A stretch of 64,000 nt of DNA from Breviolum minutum Mf 1.05b.01 (lineage: Eukaryota; Sar; Dinophyceae; Suessiales; Symbiodiniaceae). The stretch lies in the NCBI GenBank assembly GCA_000507305.1, contig DF239309.1, positions 132,872 to 196,871 of the forward strand, read 5' to 3'. Positions 53,954 through 64,000 of the stretch are shown in pieces. Within the stretch, counting starts at the first letter, position 1, and each line of letters begins with the position of its first letter. The position numbers and the translations under genes are program-made. A model generated the notes under the pieces. That model saw nothing but the letters and a program-made list of their open reading frames with translations. It was not told the DNA's origin and did not search any database.

Positions 53954-53991
<38 letters not shown>

Positions 53992-54054
53992 AGACTACTT
54001 CTACTACTACTACTACTACTTTTGTACTAGTACTAGTACTAGTACTAGTACTAG

Positions 54055-54101
<47 letters not shown>

Positions 54102-54178
54102 AGACTACTTCTACTACTACTACTACTACTACTTTTCTACTAGTACTAGTACTAGTACTACTACTAGTACTGGTACCA
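53822..54178. repeat. TAC / TACTAG array
   Basis: Trinucleotide TAC array interrupted by blocks of TACTAG, which is self-complementary (CTAGTACTAG). A 45-nt block is duplicated (about 53970-54015 and 54080-54125). Confidence 0.97.
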
Positions 54179-54189
54179 GTATTATGTGC

Positions 54190-55800
54190 TCCCACGTCTC
54201 CGCGCTCGCATAAAGCACTGGCGAGAAAAACAGTTGTCTTGACAAGATTCACGGTTGCGTTTATAATAGTGTCAACACAAAATCAAAAATCTTTGGTGGC
54301 GAAGTTTTTTTAGAATGTTTTGCAAAGGGTCGTTTTCAAAGGAGTTGCCGAAACATGGATTTTATGAATTATTAATGGCCATCGATGCTTCCAAACTTTA
54401 TTAGAAATAACATTTGGATTTACACTATTTCCTCCAAATCACAACATGCAGAATCAAAACGAATTCAAGCTCCGCAGCTTGCATTCCAGAACTTACGAAA
54501 AACAGACAGACAGTGGTTTGTAGATGTTTTTTTGGGGGGTAAGATTTTGGCATGCAATAGTTTTTGCCGGTCTTTCGCCGAGGACATTCTGTTCGGGGTT
54601 GCAATGGCAATCCATTGTGGGTTGTTTGTTGGTTGCCGGTTTGGTTGGTTTGTACATTGAGTATTTTGTGTGGTAACATGATGAACCCGAAACATGAACG
54701 CGCATTTTGCATGTTTGGAAACCTTGCTGACATTCCTGTCCATGATTACTCGACGTGTAGCATCTTTCAAAACCTCATCTTCAAACCCAGCTCCATTCGA
54801 CAAGTAGTACCGGGTATTCAGATTGTCCAATTTCGTCAATGTTTGTGAAATAATAACATTTTTTCCATAGGTTTTTACATTTGCAAACAAATTTTCAGGT
54901 TTTGTGGGTTTTTCCAAACGCCAGGTAAAGTTGTACCAGTTTGATGGAAATTTGTGGATGCAGCTTTTAGGCCCTATATTCATCAAAAAATACTTGTCAA
55001 TGGTGTAATCTGCCATCGCCATCCGTGCGGTGTGGCGTTTTTGTCACCATTTGCAATGCGTTACATCTTAGTATCATTACTTTCCTTTGGTGCCTGACCT
55101 TGCATTTAAAGTTGATTTGGCCAACTAAAAATTTTGACAGTAAAGTACATGATGAAACAATTACTTGTTGCACCCAAAACATAAAAGGAATACATTTGCA
55201 TCTACTAAAACTGCCTAGATGTGACTTGATCTCTATGGTTTCTTAATTTTCAGGTTGAGATTTTTTGAAAACATGGCATTCCCTTATTGTGTGTTGCACA
55301 CAAAGCTTGATGAGAAGTAGATGTGAAAGAATTTGAAGGGCATGCACATTTTCTTCAGGGTTTTGAAATTGCATTTGGGGCATGTCATGTTGATGGTGAT
55401 ACAGTTGTTTGCATGTGTTGAACCCAAAGAAAAACACGAGCAGAGACGGACTGGTGTTTTGAAGGATGTATTGTTTGGATTGCACATATTAACTCAACGG
55501 GTCCCTGTTGGCGTTTTAGGTGTCGGCCTGTTGGCGGCAAACATCTTCAACAGCAAGAGCATCGGTTCGGGTTCCAACTCTGTGAGGCCTCATCATGGGA
55601 GATTGATCAAGTGTCAAAAACCTTTTTCCTTTGACCGTTTTCTCTTGGTTGGTTGGATTTGTTAATTTTGATGGTGTAGTGACATGGTTGGGAATATTTT
55701 CAGGTTCTCTCATTGAAGACTTCAAACATTCTCTTACGTTTTGGAACTTCCCAGCTTCGGTTGCAGGAATCTGGATGCCCCAAAGTCCCTGGCTTCGTCA
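54190..55800. other. No recognisable gene
   Basis: T-rich DNA with only short open frames. A minus frame at 54465-55022 is open for 185 codons, but its sequence has no family motif. Confidence 0.35.
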
Positions 55801-55806
55801 CTTCGG

Positions 55807-55928
55807 ATGGCGACGACAGCCAAGCAGCCGGGAGAACGGATGGCAGTGAAGTTGGTAGAGGAGCCGGCAGAGCTGGCAGTCAAGCTGGCAGAGCAGCCAA
55901 TACAGGAATCTGCAAAGAATCAGGACCG
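55807..55928 (+). CDS. Candidate first exon of an unknown plus-strand gene
   Basis: MATTAKQPGERMAVKLVEEP then AELAVKLAEQPIQESAKNQD, GC-rich and coding-like against a T-rich background. It ends at CCG|GTTTGG. A second coding-like piece EVIMDLPKVLKCDPLESK follows at 56314-56370. Function unknown. Confidence 0.35.
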
Positions 55929-56313
55929 GTTTGGATGGGGATCGTGAGGCTTTTAGGAGTCGATTTGGGCTTGAATAAGTACTTTTTTTGCAAGTGGATT
56001 TGGCAAAGCTGAGTAGCATCTGAGCGCCCTTTGCGCACACTGCAGCAATTTCCAGTGCAAGGAGCAGAAGAGACCGAGTCAGCTACGAGTCGAGGGTGAC
56101 TTCTTAAAGCGTGATGGCCAGGAGAGCTCAAGTGACATTGGGTGTTAGGGTTGGAGATTTCTGGTATGCAACTCCTGAATTCTGGGAAGTATTTTTGTAG
56201 ATGTTTTCGGATTTTTTTTGGAAAAACATCCACAATCCACTTCTCGATCTGAACTGAAAAGCAATCATCTTCTGGAGTGATAGGAAAGGAATCATGGATC
56301 AATGTCGGCACAG

Positions 56314-56370
56314 GAAGTCATCATGGACCTGCCCAAGGTGCTGAAGTGTGATCCACTCGAGTCTAAGATG
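56314..56370 (+). CDS. Candidate exon (EVIMDLPKVLKCDPLESK)
   Basis: Acceptor GCACAG|GAA opens EVIMDLPKVLKCDPLESK. The donor is not clear. It may belong with 55807-55928, which would require a GA donor there. Confidence 0.3.
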
Positions 56371-56410
56371 CACGTTTTGACGTGTTGCTCACGATGTTTT
56401 TTTAAAAACG

Positions 56411-57806
56411 GTGGTACAACCTTCCCTTCAAAACGGTTGGGTGAAAAAAGTGCTTAAAGTTTCTAAAAAAGGAACTGAAGCATCATCCAGCAACTTTGAT
56501 TGCCAGGATGTTTGTGATTTTTGGAGGTTTGTTTTGTTTCGTGGACGCCACGTTCTTGGTTATCACTGTTATCACTTTCCATTGGAGCCTGTGAGGTATG
56601 GAGGGGCCCTGACCTTCCCACTGTCGGTACTCATTGATGTCATGAAAAACATCGGAAATCTGTTGGTTAATTACAGAAGGTTCCATGGACCCAGCACCAA
56701 AGATTTTGCCCGCAAATGCTTGTGAAATTTTAGGAGCCACAGCCTGATGTTGTCAGATTGCGGTTTCTTTGCATCCAAAACTTCAGAGAAGGAAAGGAAT
56801 TACAAGGTCTCCAGGCTTGAAGCAGATTAAATCTTGGGCCATTTGTCTGCCAAGGAGCATCTTTTGATTATCAACTTGGAGGGTGAAGGCCCTTTGTGCT
56901 TGGTGGGAGCCAGATTACTGCACTTTGAACTTCTCTTGTCGCCATGAAGTATCATATTATGGAATCTATAGCTTTTGGACAATATGCCATTTTTAACTAT
57001 GGTCCTCCAGTCCACTATCGGAGAAAAACATGCACACAAACTTTTAAACAAGTATCCGTTGGTTTTCCCATGATAGGCGCTTCACCTTACATTATTCCTC
57101 ATTTTTTACCAATAGGAAAATACATCTACAAAACCCATGGACCGTCCTATCTTCACCGGGGGGACCATCTTTTTTTTTTTTTCGAACAGGTGGCCAAGCT
57201 CGTAGGGATCACATCTACCAAGAATTTGAGCGCGGCGGCTTGAAAGGACCCGGGGCAAAGGCCAAGTTGGGGCAGCTCCACCATTCATCGTTCTCCTTCC
57301 GGGCGACTGACTCCACCAGTTTTTTTTAGAATGGGGTGTCTCAAAGTTAAAGTTGTTGCAAGGTACCAAAACAAAAATCCAGTGGTTTTGGATTTGAAAT
57401 TCATCAAGTTTTTTTTTGGGGGGGAGACTGAACAGCCTGAAATGAGCAGTGATCAAAACCCTTGGTTGGTTAGGTTACATAGGGTATATTATACTACCCA
57501 GTTATATAGGGGATTATAATAAGCCATTTGCAAGGATCACTGCTCAAATCTCTCGATTCCGGAAGGACGTTTCAATTTTTGGCCTGCCGTGAACTTCAAA
57601 ACGGATGAGCGTTTGGCGACGGAGCTCGGCAGAAGGTCGTGCCGAAGCTCAGAAGATGTGAAACCTGTTCGAACCGTTCAACAGGTGAAGGATACATTTG
57701 ATTCATGATATCGATTTTTGAAGGTTTTCAGATTTTTTGAGAATATCTTCATGTGAAACATGTAACTTTGACTCCCTTTTGTTTTTTTTAAAATTGATTC
57801 GCCACA
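56411..57806. other. Intron or spacer, unresolved
   Basis: A plus frame (56411-56725) contains WRFVLFRGRHVLGYHCYHFP and a minus frame across it is also open; neither has a motif. Poly-T runs near 57170 and 57330 look intronic. Confidence 0.3.
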
Positions 57807-60110
57807 ATGGAGATTGCTCGTCTCTCGTTGGAGATTCCTCCAGCTCCCGATGATGAAGCCGAGGTGCCCGTGCAATGCACAGGTGGGATGTCTCTTCGAT
57901 GCAGTTACCGTTGAAGTTGAGGGTTAACCCGGAGCAGGGGTTGGACGGATATTTTTTGGGTGATCAATTTTACAAAGTTTGAGATTTGTTGGTGGAAAAA
58001 TAATTGACTAACCCAAAGATACCCATCAAGATTGAAACGAAATATTTGTTAAGTCAGGGTTTAGAGGCTTTGGAGGCCGTCGGCGGTTTAATGTTTTGTG
58101 ACAAAACTGCAACGAAGTTGATCGTTTTGATTAACTGTGATTGGCCTTGAGGACCCGCGATAGTCGAGGAAATAGGACATGACGGAATTTGTTTGATAGC
58201 CTCGCAATGATACACGTGTATATGTCCTGAGACTTTTTGGGTTCTTAGTTGAGGCTTTTCAAAAGTTCACAGGATGACTTTGACAAGGATTATTTTTTTC
58301 CGTTTTTGTCTTGGCCATCAAAAGCCAAGCAGAGTTGAATGCAACAGGGAGACTTATGAGTTAGGCCAAGGTTGAACCACTTAAGTGAGATTCTGCTAGC
58401 AACACCATTTCTGATATGTTTCCAAAAAAGACATTGACAGTTGGAAACAAACACATAATGTTGGAAAGGAAACAGATTGCAGATGCAGATGGCACTGTAA
58501 CATCTGAGGTGGTATGAGCCATCGGAGGATCTATGCGCCTTAGTTGGAGCAGTGGAAGGTCTGAACCGATGACTTTTTCCGGTACAAAAAAAAACTGGAA
58601 GCTCAGGAAATGATGCTCTATGAAGAATGGCCTTGTGCCACCATCTTTGAAGATGACGTTGGTTTGGCAACCAACTTTAGTGAACGAGTTGCAGCAGTTG
58701 CGGATACTTGGCTTTTTGTTAGGAAATTCTGAGAGACTGAAAGAATGGGACTGTTTTGAAGGTCACTCAGGTGATTTTTTTTGTTGGCCACGACCAAAAA
58801 AGATGCGCTCGTTTCAGCCAACGGGATTTGGAAAAGCTGAACTGAGCACTGACCATTTTAGATGGCTGGTTGAATGGCGAGCTGCAGGACAGCATACCGC
58901 CCTTTGATGTCATCCTTTGGGGCTATTGCACCTAGCTGGCAACAGATATAGTTTTTTGGAGACACGAAGATGAGTTCAAGTTGGGCTCAAGTGACCCATT
59001 GAAAGACTTGATTTGCACCCAAGGGAGTGTTTCAAAAGATGCATAGTGACCTGTGCTGAATCCTTGTTTGTTTTATGAGCTGTCAGGGGCCGGCAACATA
59101 CCGGATAGGGGGAATCCTTTGGAGCAAAGACATCTACATATCATGGGTATGTTTGATTAGAATTGTTGTTTGTCTGGGATTCTGGTCCAAGGATGATGAG
59201 CTCCAAACATAATTTTGTATTTACGTCTTTGTGCCAAAAGTTGTCTCAGGTTTTAGTGGTGGAAGTTGCGATATCAGATATTATGAGTCAGAAAGCTATT
59301 TTTTTTCTTGGGTGTGTAGAAGTGGGAATGGGACACTTTTTTTTTTAAAAGAAGCTTGGAAGCACAACTAACACGAAAAACTTAAGCAAAATTGATGAGT
59401 TAAACATTTCTCTCATTTTTCAGCACCTCGTTTTTTCTGTGAGGCCCCGGTGGTATGAAACCGCGCCACGAGTCCGAGGATTATTCAATACCCAAAGTGA
59501 AGCTTGGAGGAAGCTGCCCATTAAAAGCACCAGTTGAGATGCATCTGATGGTAACGGGTAAATTGACAGAGTACGACGTGTCATAAGTGAGTGTCCCATA
59601 CTTCCTATGCGGCTTAACATGCGGGTCAGGATGGTCAGTCAGTGAGTCTTTAATTGGAATGCCCAAAAAAACGCCGCAATCTGACGAAGATGCAACTGGG
59701 AATCGAAGGATTGATACTTGGATCTTCCATTCTGGATCTCAATTTCTTCGGTGTCGTTGTCATCACCTCAGTGTGCAAAATGCTCAGGAAATTTGGCTGG
59801 CCAGGGGCGTGTGTACATGCATACACAGTGAGCCGCTAGATTGCAACATGGGATGTTTGCTGCGCATGGCTACTTTGTATCCAAGTCAGATTCTACTCAA
59901 CTCATCCTACATGATGAATATGCTGTGAAAGTATGGGTATTTAGAAGGGCTATAGCCTGTGTAGACTGTGACATGACAGGTCTCAGTGGTGCCTATGCCC
60001 TGACGAGGGGCAACACACCAATTCATACTCCACCAGATGGAGCAATGGATGGCTTTCATCACTGGGACAAAAGCCTTCGCCGGTATTTGGACCGGTGCCC
60101 CGGTATGCTA
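57807..60110 (+). CDS. Glycosyltransferase family 25-like gene (partial model)
   Basis: Likely sugar transferase of the GT25 type (LPS/collagen glycosyltransferase fold), which transfers a sugar from a nucleotide donor, usually in the secretory pathway. Evidence is exon by exon on plus: a possible first exon 57807-57882 (MEIARLSLEIPPAPDDEAEV, ATG in context CCACAATGG, donor ACAG|GTGGGA); 58607-58702 EMMLYEEWPCATIFEDDVGL with the family's F/L-E-D-D metal motif; 58888-58927 DSIPPFDVILWGYC, like P-x-x-W/F-D-x-x-x-L/W-G; 59840-59875 LQHGMFAAHGYF, like T/H-x-Y-x-V-S; 59980-60060 LSGAYALTR. A piece at 59432-59525 (PRWYETAPRVRGLFNTQSEA) also looks coding. Exon joins are not proved, the N-terminal sugar-binding part is missing, and the MEIARL exon may belong to another gene. 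Confidence 0.45.
58607..58702 (+). CDS. GT25-like exon with EDD motif
   Basis: Acceptor GCTCAG|GAA, EMMLYEEWPCATIFEDDVGL then NFSERVAAVA. The end needs either GT (GCA|GTTGCG) or GA (GCG|GATACT) to reach DSIPPFDVILWGYC in phase 0. Confidence 0.5.
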
Positions 60111-60119
60111 GGGGGTGGG

Positions 60120-61065
60120 TGGTCTTGTATTAGAGGGAAACTCCACTGGAAATGCTTGAAATAAAAAGTAGAACAGGTGAAACTAGGCACCAAAGTGTCA
60201 ACTTCGTCGCTACAGTAGAGACTCAGCCGGTTGGTTTAGGGCCACTTTCTAAGGTCATCTGGAAAGTTGACGGGTTCCTACTACTACGTGCAACCAATGC
60301 TGGCATTTCAGCCTGTGAAATCTGACAATCTGGGCGGGGGCGTGTAGACCTCAACATGCCACCATTCTTGTACACATGATCGCGTTGGGGTTGGAGCAGT
60401 GTGATACCAGGGAGTGGCCATGAACACCCATGTCGAAGTGAAATCTTCAGATATCTAAATTGTCTTCCAAGTTGCCAAAGTATTTGATCGACACTGCTCC
60501 CTACTCCATTCCCAAAACATTCAAAAAACAACGCCGTTTCGCGTTGGGGAGCCGTGCCTTGATGGAGGATGGATGCTTTCTGACAAAATTGATTCAGAGA
60601 TTTGTATCATTATCTTTACAACATCTTTTGATTTGAATGCACTTTAGAGACTTTAGTAAGCCCATCCTTACCGCCATCATCTGGAAAAACCCAGTGTCAC
60701 ACATTAGCTTCATTCATTTTGTTGGGCAGAAGCTCCTCCTGGCATTGACGGCAATGTGGCCTCCTGTTTCACGAATGACATGCCGTTTCATGCCGGTTTC
60801 CATACCAAAAAGCAAACAAAAATTGCACCAAAAGTGTCTCATGATGAACATGAAACCGCTCAATGCTTTTGCCTTGAAGCCATGAACCTGGAAACTGTTG
60901 TGTTTTTTGCGCAGCCGCTCGAGACCAGATGATTCACCTATGCAATACCAATCTGCATGGAAGAGAGTTGACATGAGGCTGCAGGCATAGATACCATACT
61001 TCGATTCACATTCCAAAACTATGCAGCTTTGGTGCTAAGGAAAATGACGCTGAACTAGAAAGGTA
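60120..61065. other. Spacer upstream of the Rieske gene
   Basis: No exon with a motif. Short open frames on both strands only. An upstream exon of the Rieske gene coding a plastid presequence could lie here but is not visible. Confidence 0.35.
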
Positions 61066-62254
61066 TTGGGATTCTTCCACTTCTCCCAAGCTAAGACCAA
61101 CTTTTCTATTGGAATCATTTCATTTGATGCCATGATTTCACCTCAGCTCCTTGAGAGTGGACTGGGCACCTCTCTTCGGTCTGGGCCAAACCTTCGACAA
61201 CCTCGACCCCTTCGACCACTTGGATCCTTTCAACGGCATGGCGGTTGGGAGATTCTTCGTTTGGGTGCCGTGGGTGCTGCTTATTGCACAGTGCGAAAAA
61301 CCATGCGGAGGGCAGCAATTTCAACTGAGGTGGTCACACCTGGCATCGAAACTGAAGTGGAAGTAAAGCATGAAAAACATGGCAGCTTCAATTGGGAAAA
61401 ACAATGGTATCCAGTATTGCCATTGTCCATGTTGCACGGATCAGGTCCGGAACCAATTAAACTTCTCAACAAAGACCTGGTTCTTTGGAAGGATGGTCCC
61501 GATGGAGATTGGCGATGTACAAGTGGAATTTGTCCTCATCGCTTGGCACCTTTAGCACATGGACGAGTGAACTCCAATGGTGAACTCATGTGTCGTTTTC
61601 ATGGTTGGTGCTTTAAGGGCAACGGATTGTGCAGTAAAGTTCCCATGGCTGAGGGTGATGAGGAAGCAACAGCAAAGTTGGTGGGACAAGACTGTAGTAA
61701 GTTGGCCTCCTATCCTACCAAGACCAAGAAAGGCTTGTTGTTTGTTTGGCCTCATGACAGTGCCGAAGAGGCCGATAAAAAAGAGCCCTTTGTACCAGAG
61801 GAGTTATCAGAAAGTCCCAATTGGAGCTGTTTTGATGTACCTGCTGGCTGGAGAGTGTGGCTTGAACAGAGTTGGGATCCCAGTCATGCTCCCTTTTTAC
61901 ATCAGTATGCCTTACCCAACTTCGCTCCAGAATATGCTTCAGCAATGGAGCCCTTTGAGATTCAGGATTTGGGTGATGAAGGTCTAAGCGTTAAACATGG
62001 TGGTTATATGCAGACCAATATGGGCATGAAAGCAGATCGTAGATTTATGCCACCATGTGCGAATTCTACCGCCTACCGTTATCCTGATGGTCGCATTATT
62101 GGTTTCAATTTTTACTTTGTTCCCACCGAACCTGGGAAGGTGCGACAAATCACCACCTCGTATTTTGTACCCAGCAATACTGAAGAGAAGCAAAAGAACC
62201 AGTTATCTGGCAATATGATGCAGATGTCCAAGGTAGTCCTTCAAGGTGACTTGG
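61066..62254 (+). CDS. Rieske oxygenase, PAO/TIC55-like, main exon
   Basis: Rieske-type non-haem iron oxygenase of the pheophorbide a oxygenase / TIC55 / chlorophyllide a oxygenase group, plastid enzymes acting on chlorophyll derivatives. The first exon codes about 396 residues. Residues 1-95 are Arg/Leu/Gly-rich and presequence-like (LGAVGAAYCTVRKTMRRAAI). NWEKQWYPVLPLSML opens the catalytic part. The Rieske [2Fe-2S] ligands are C156-x-H158 and C176-x-x-H179 (CPHRLAPLAHG, CRFHGW). The mononuclear iron motif is D271-PS-H274-APFL-H279, with Gln268 where the family usually has Asn. The ATG at 61066 is the first in frame; 61132 (MISPQLL) is an alternative. The donor is near CTTCAAG|GTGACT or GACTTG|GTATCC. 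The exact substrate cannot be told from sequence; peridinin dinoflagellates lack chlorophyll b, so a chlorophyllide a oxygenase role is unlikely. Confidence 0.9.
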
Positions 62255-63049
62255 TATCCTGAAATTTGGAAATTTTTTCAATCAGTTTTGTCATAGAATT
62301 TTAGGCTTGATGATGGATGATGATTGATGGAATTGGATGGGAATTTTCTTCCATGAAGGGAGCTACAGGTCGTCCACTCTGCCAGCCACTATTGAGTTGT
62401 AGATTTGTCTCGCCCGAGTGTCAATGGAACCTTTTTAGAGATTGTCTCCTCTTACCGCAGAAATGCCAGAGTCCACATATTTGTTGTTTCTTTCATAGTC
62501 TTTGGGACTGTCATTACCTTTACTGAGGGGCTAGGCAAGTCTGAAGACAATTCTTATCCAGGGTGGACATTCAAGTTTATTCCGGAAAATCTTAGTTGGC
62601 ATGAACGTCAAAAATAACACACCTTTGCCTGACTTCGAGAAACAAGAATTCAAGTTCACCCATAGAAACAGGAGAACTACTGAACATCAGACAGCGGTAC
62701 CCAAGAACTTCCTATTTCAGTGTTGTTTTGACTTATAGATTTTGATTTTGACCTATAGCCAGTGCACTACCTCTTTGCAAGACTTTCGGTTCAGGAAGTG
62801 CGGAGATTTATGCTTGCATCTATCAATCTTTGACACAGCAGTTGTATCAGTCACTATAGTTGATTCGGTTCAATACTGCTGTGGTGGATTAAAGCTTATC
62901 ATCTTAGGATCCCCCCCCCCCCCCCACCAACAAAAAAAAATCCTCCACCAAAAGTAAGCCTGAACCAACTAAGATAGTAAGTATCAACTTCCACTCCACT
63001 CCATTCAATTGCTGGTATCTCTATCTCCCCCAAGAACCACCGCACCGCC

Positions 63050-63205
63050 CCGCCATTTTGGAAGGCCGCAGCTTGGGGGAGGCCGAAAAACCCAAGCAAC
63101 CCTTCCGCTGGGGACGTGCTTCGCTGATCGCCTGGAGTGAAAATCGATGGCCCGAACTGCCGAGTATCCGAAGGGGACTACAGAGTTGGAAGTTGCTGCA
63201 GGTGG
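63050..63205 (+). CDS. Possible Rieske-gene exon (unproved)
   Basis: GC-rich plus frame EGRSLGEAEKPKQPFRWGRA then ENRWPELPSIRRGLQSWKLL, ending at CTGCAG|GTGGGA. It lies between recognised Rieske exons but shows no clear family match. Confidence 0.3.
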
Positions 63206-63297
63206 GAAGAGATGGAAGAACTTTGAACTTGGAGCAAAAGTTGGATGATGGATGATTGGGATTGGGATTGCGTCATCTTTTTACAGATAGAACTGAT

Positions 63298-63301
63298 GTT
63301 G

Positions 63302-63362
<61 letters not shown>
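63298..63362. repeat. GAT trinucleotide microsatellite
   Basis: About 21 pure GAT/ATG repeats, within an intron of the Rieske gene. Confidence 0.98.
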
Positions 63363-63363
<1 letters not shown>

Positions 63364-63521
63364 GTGGGATTGTGTTGCTTGTAACTGGTGAACAGTTTTT
63401 GAACATATCATACAAATATAATCAAATATATACATACACATATTTGGATATTTGCGCTAGAGTGAAGTTTGGTGAAAGTGAAAGGAATTGACTGGGAGCT
63501 AAGCCGCCGATGTTACGCCGC

Positions 63522-63656
63522 TCTCCAGGGGCTTCTGGGAGACCAAGACAACACCGTCTTGTCCTTCCAGGATTCTGTTGGCTTACCTGCAGTGCAGCAG
63601 GGTCATATGCGCCAGCCTAGGGTGTCAAAGAGACTTAGGATGATGACAGATTGGGT
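63522..63656 (+). CDS. Rieske oxygenase C-terminal exon
   Basis: GLLGDQDNTVLSFQDSVGLP after CTCCAG|GGG resembles the vl-x-x-D-x-x-F-L-x-x-Q-E segment of PAO-type enzymes. It ends at a clear donor GATTGG|GTGAGT. Confidence 0.6.
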
Positions 63657-63797
63657 GAGTTGGTTGATTGTTGAGTTGTTTTTGTTTGGGTCAATGAACT
63701 ACCCAGCAGATTTGTAGGAGATTCTTGATAGAATGAAATCAGACGTTGATGTTGATGCCCTACAATTTTCAATCAATCTATTTATTTGCGCTGTAGG

Positions 63798-64000
63798 GAG
63801 TTCTTCAATCTGGACAGCGACTCCGATTATGTAAACCTCCTTTGACATTCTTGAGGAAATATGGAGGACCAGCCAGTGAATACTTGCTGGAAACCAACGC
63901 TGATGCACTGGTGGCACGTTTTGGCGCATGGATTGCCGAAAGGGGTGGAGGACCCTTTGGGTCTGTCGCAGACACAATACCTGTGGATCCTGATCGAGTC
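63798..64000 (+). CDS. Rieske oxygenase C-terminal exon, cut by window end
   Basis: Acceptor CTGTAG|GGA. SGQRLRLCKPPLTFLRKYGG, then TNADALVARFGAWIAERGGG and VADTIPVDPDRV. ADALVARFGAWI matches the P-T-x-A-D-x-x-V-x-x-x-R-x-W-L C-terminal helix of PAO/CAO enzymes. It runs off the window. Confidence 0.8.

Noticed and set aside
54465-55022. 185-aa minus ORF
   Set aside because: Composition is that of AT-rich noncoding DNA; no domain, no splice-bounded segment with exon-like GC.
57655-57685. tRNA-like GTTCGAACC
   Set aside because: No acceptor, D or anticodon stem around it.
61151-61366. 71-aa plus ORF MRVDWAPLFGLGQTFDNLD
   Set aside because: Shadow of the Rieske presequence region in another frame, with no continuation into the conserved domain.

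Overview
The window looks like nuclear DNA of a dinoflagellate, most likely of the Symbiodinium group. Genes are cut into many short exons in repeat-rich DNA. When exons are joined by homology, many introns need GC or GA instead of GT at the donor, which is a known dinoflagellate habit. There is no bacterial gene layout, and the ORFs that run through introns are mostly noise. Protein identities come from comparing translated exons with remembered family sequences. No search was run, and most exon ends are inferred from splice consensus, phase and alignment.

Left part (about 0.3-30.5 kb, minus strand): one very long gene for condensin subunit 1 (NCAPD2/CND1, HEAT-repeat protein). About 35 exons can be followed in the correct order from the N-terminal region (about 30.5 kb) to a basic C-terminus (stop at 340). 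Within it, between exons at 20431-20528 and 15437-15619 and on the same strand, lies a second complete-looking gene (16885 to about 20150) for a von Willebrand A / alpha-kinase protein with a C-terminal zinc-binding segment. Introns of the condensin gene carry a CAA microsatellite, a hairpin-forming tandem repeat, a MITE-like element and a 498-bp tandem triplication.

Centre (about 30.5-55 kb): no clear intact conserved gene. It holds a dispersed repeat family with an assembly gap, a 110-bp inverted-repeat element, a second MITE copy, a cluster of short ACCG...CGGT half-palindromes, and decayed retroelement-like coding DNA: a frameshifted endonuclease-like (GDFN) reading frame on minus, a 446-aa ORF on plus and a reverse-transcriptase-type zinc tail. 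A mosaic satellite region at 44-50.7 kb contains a U2 snRNA gene or pseudogene. Long AGTC/AGTT and TAC/TACTAG arrays follow.

Right part (about 55.8-64 kb, plus strand): scattered candidate exons, a likely glycosyltransferase-25-like gene (57.8-60.1 kb), and a Rieske non-haem iron oxygenase of the pheophorbide a oxygenase / TIC55 type (61066 to beyond the window end). The recognised genes therefore run minus on the left and plus on the right, diverging from the repeat-filled centre.
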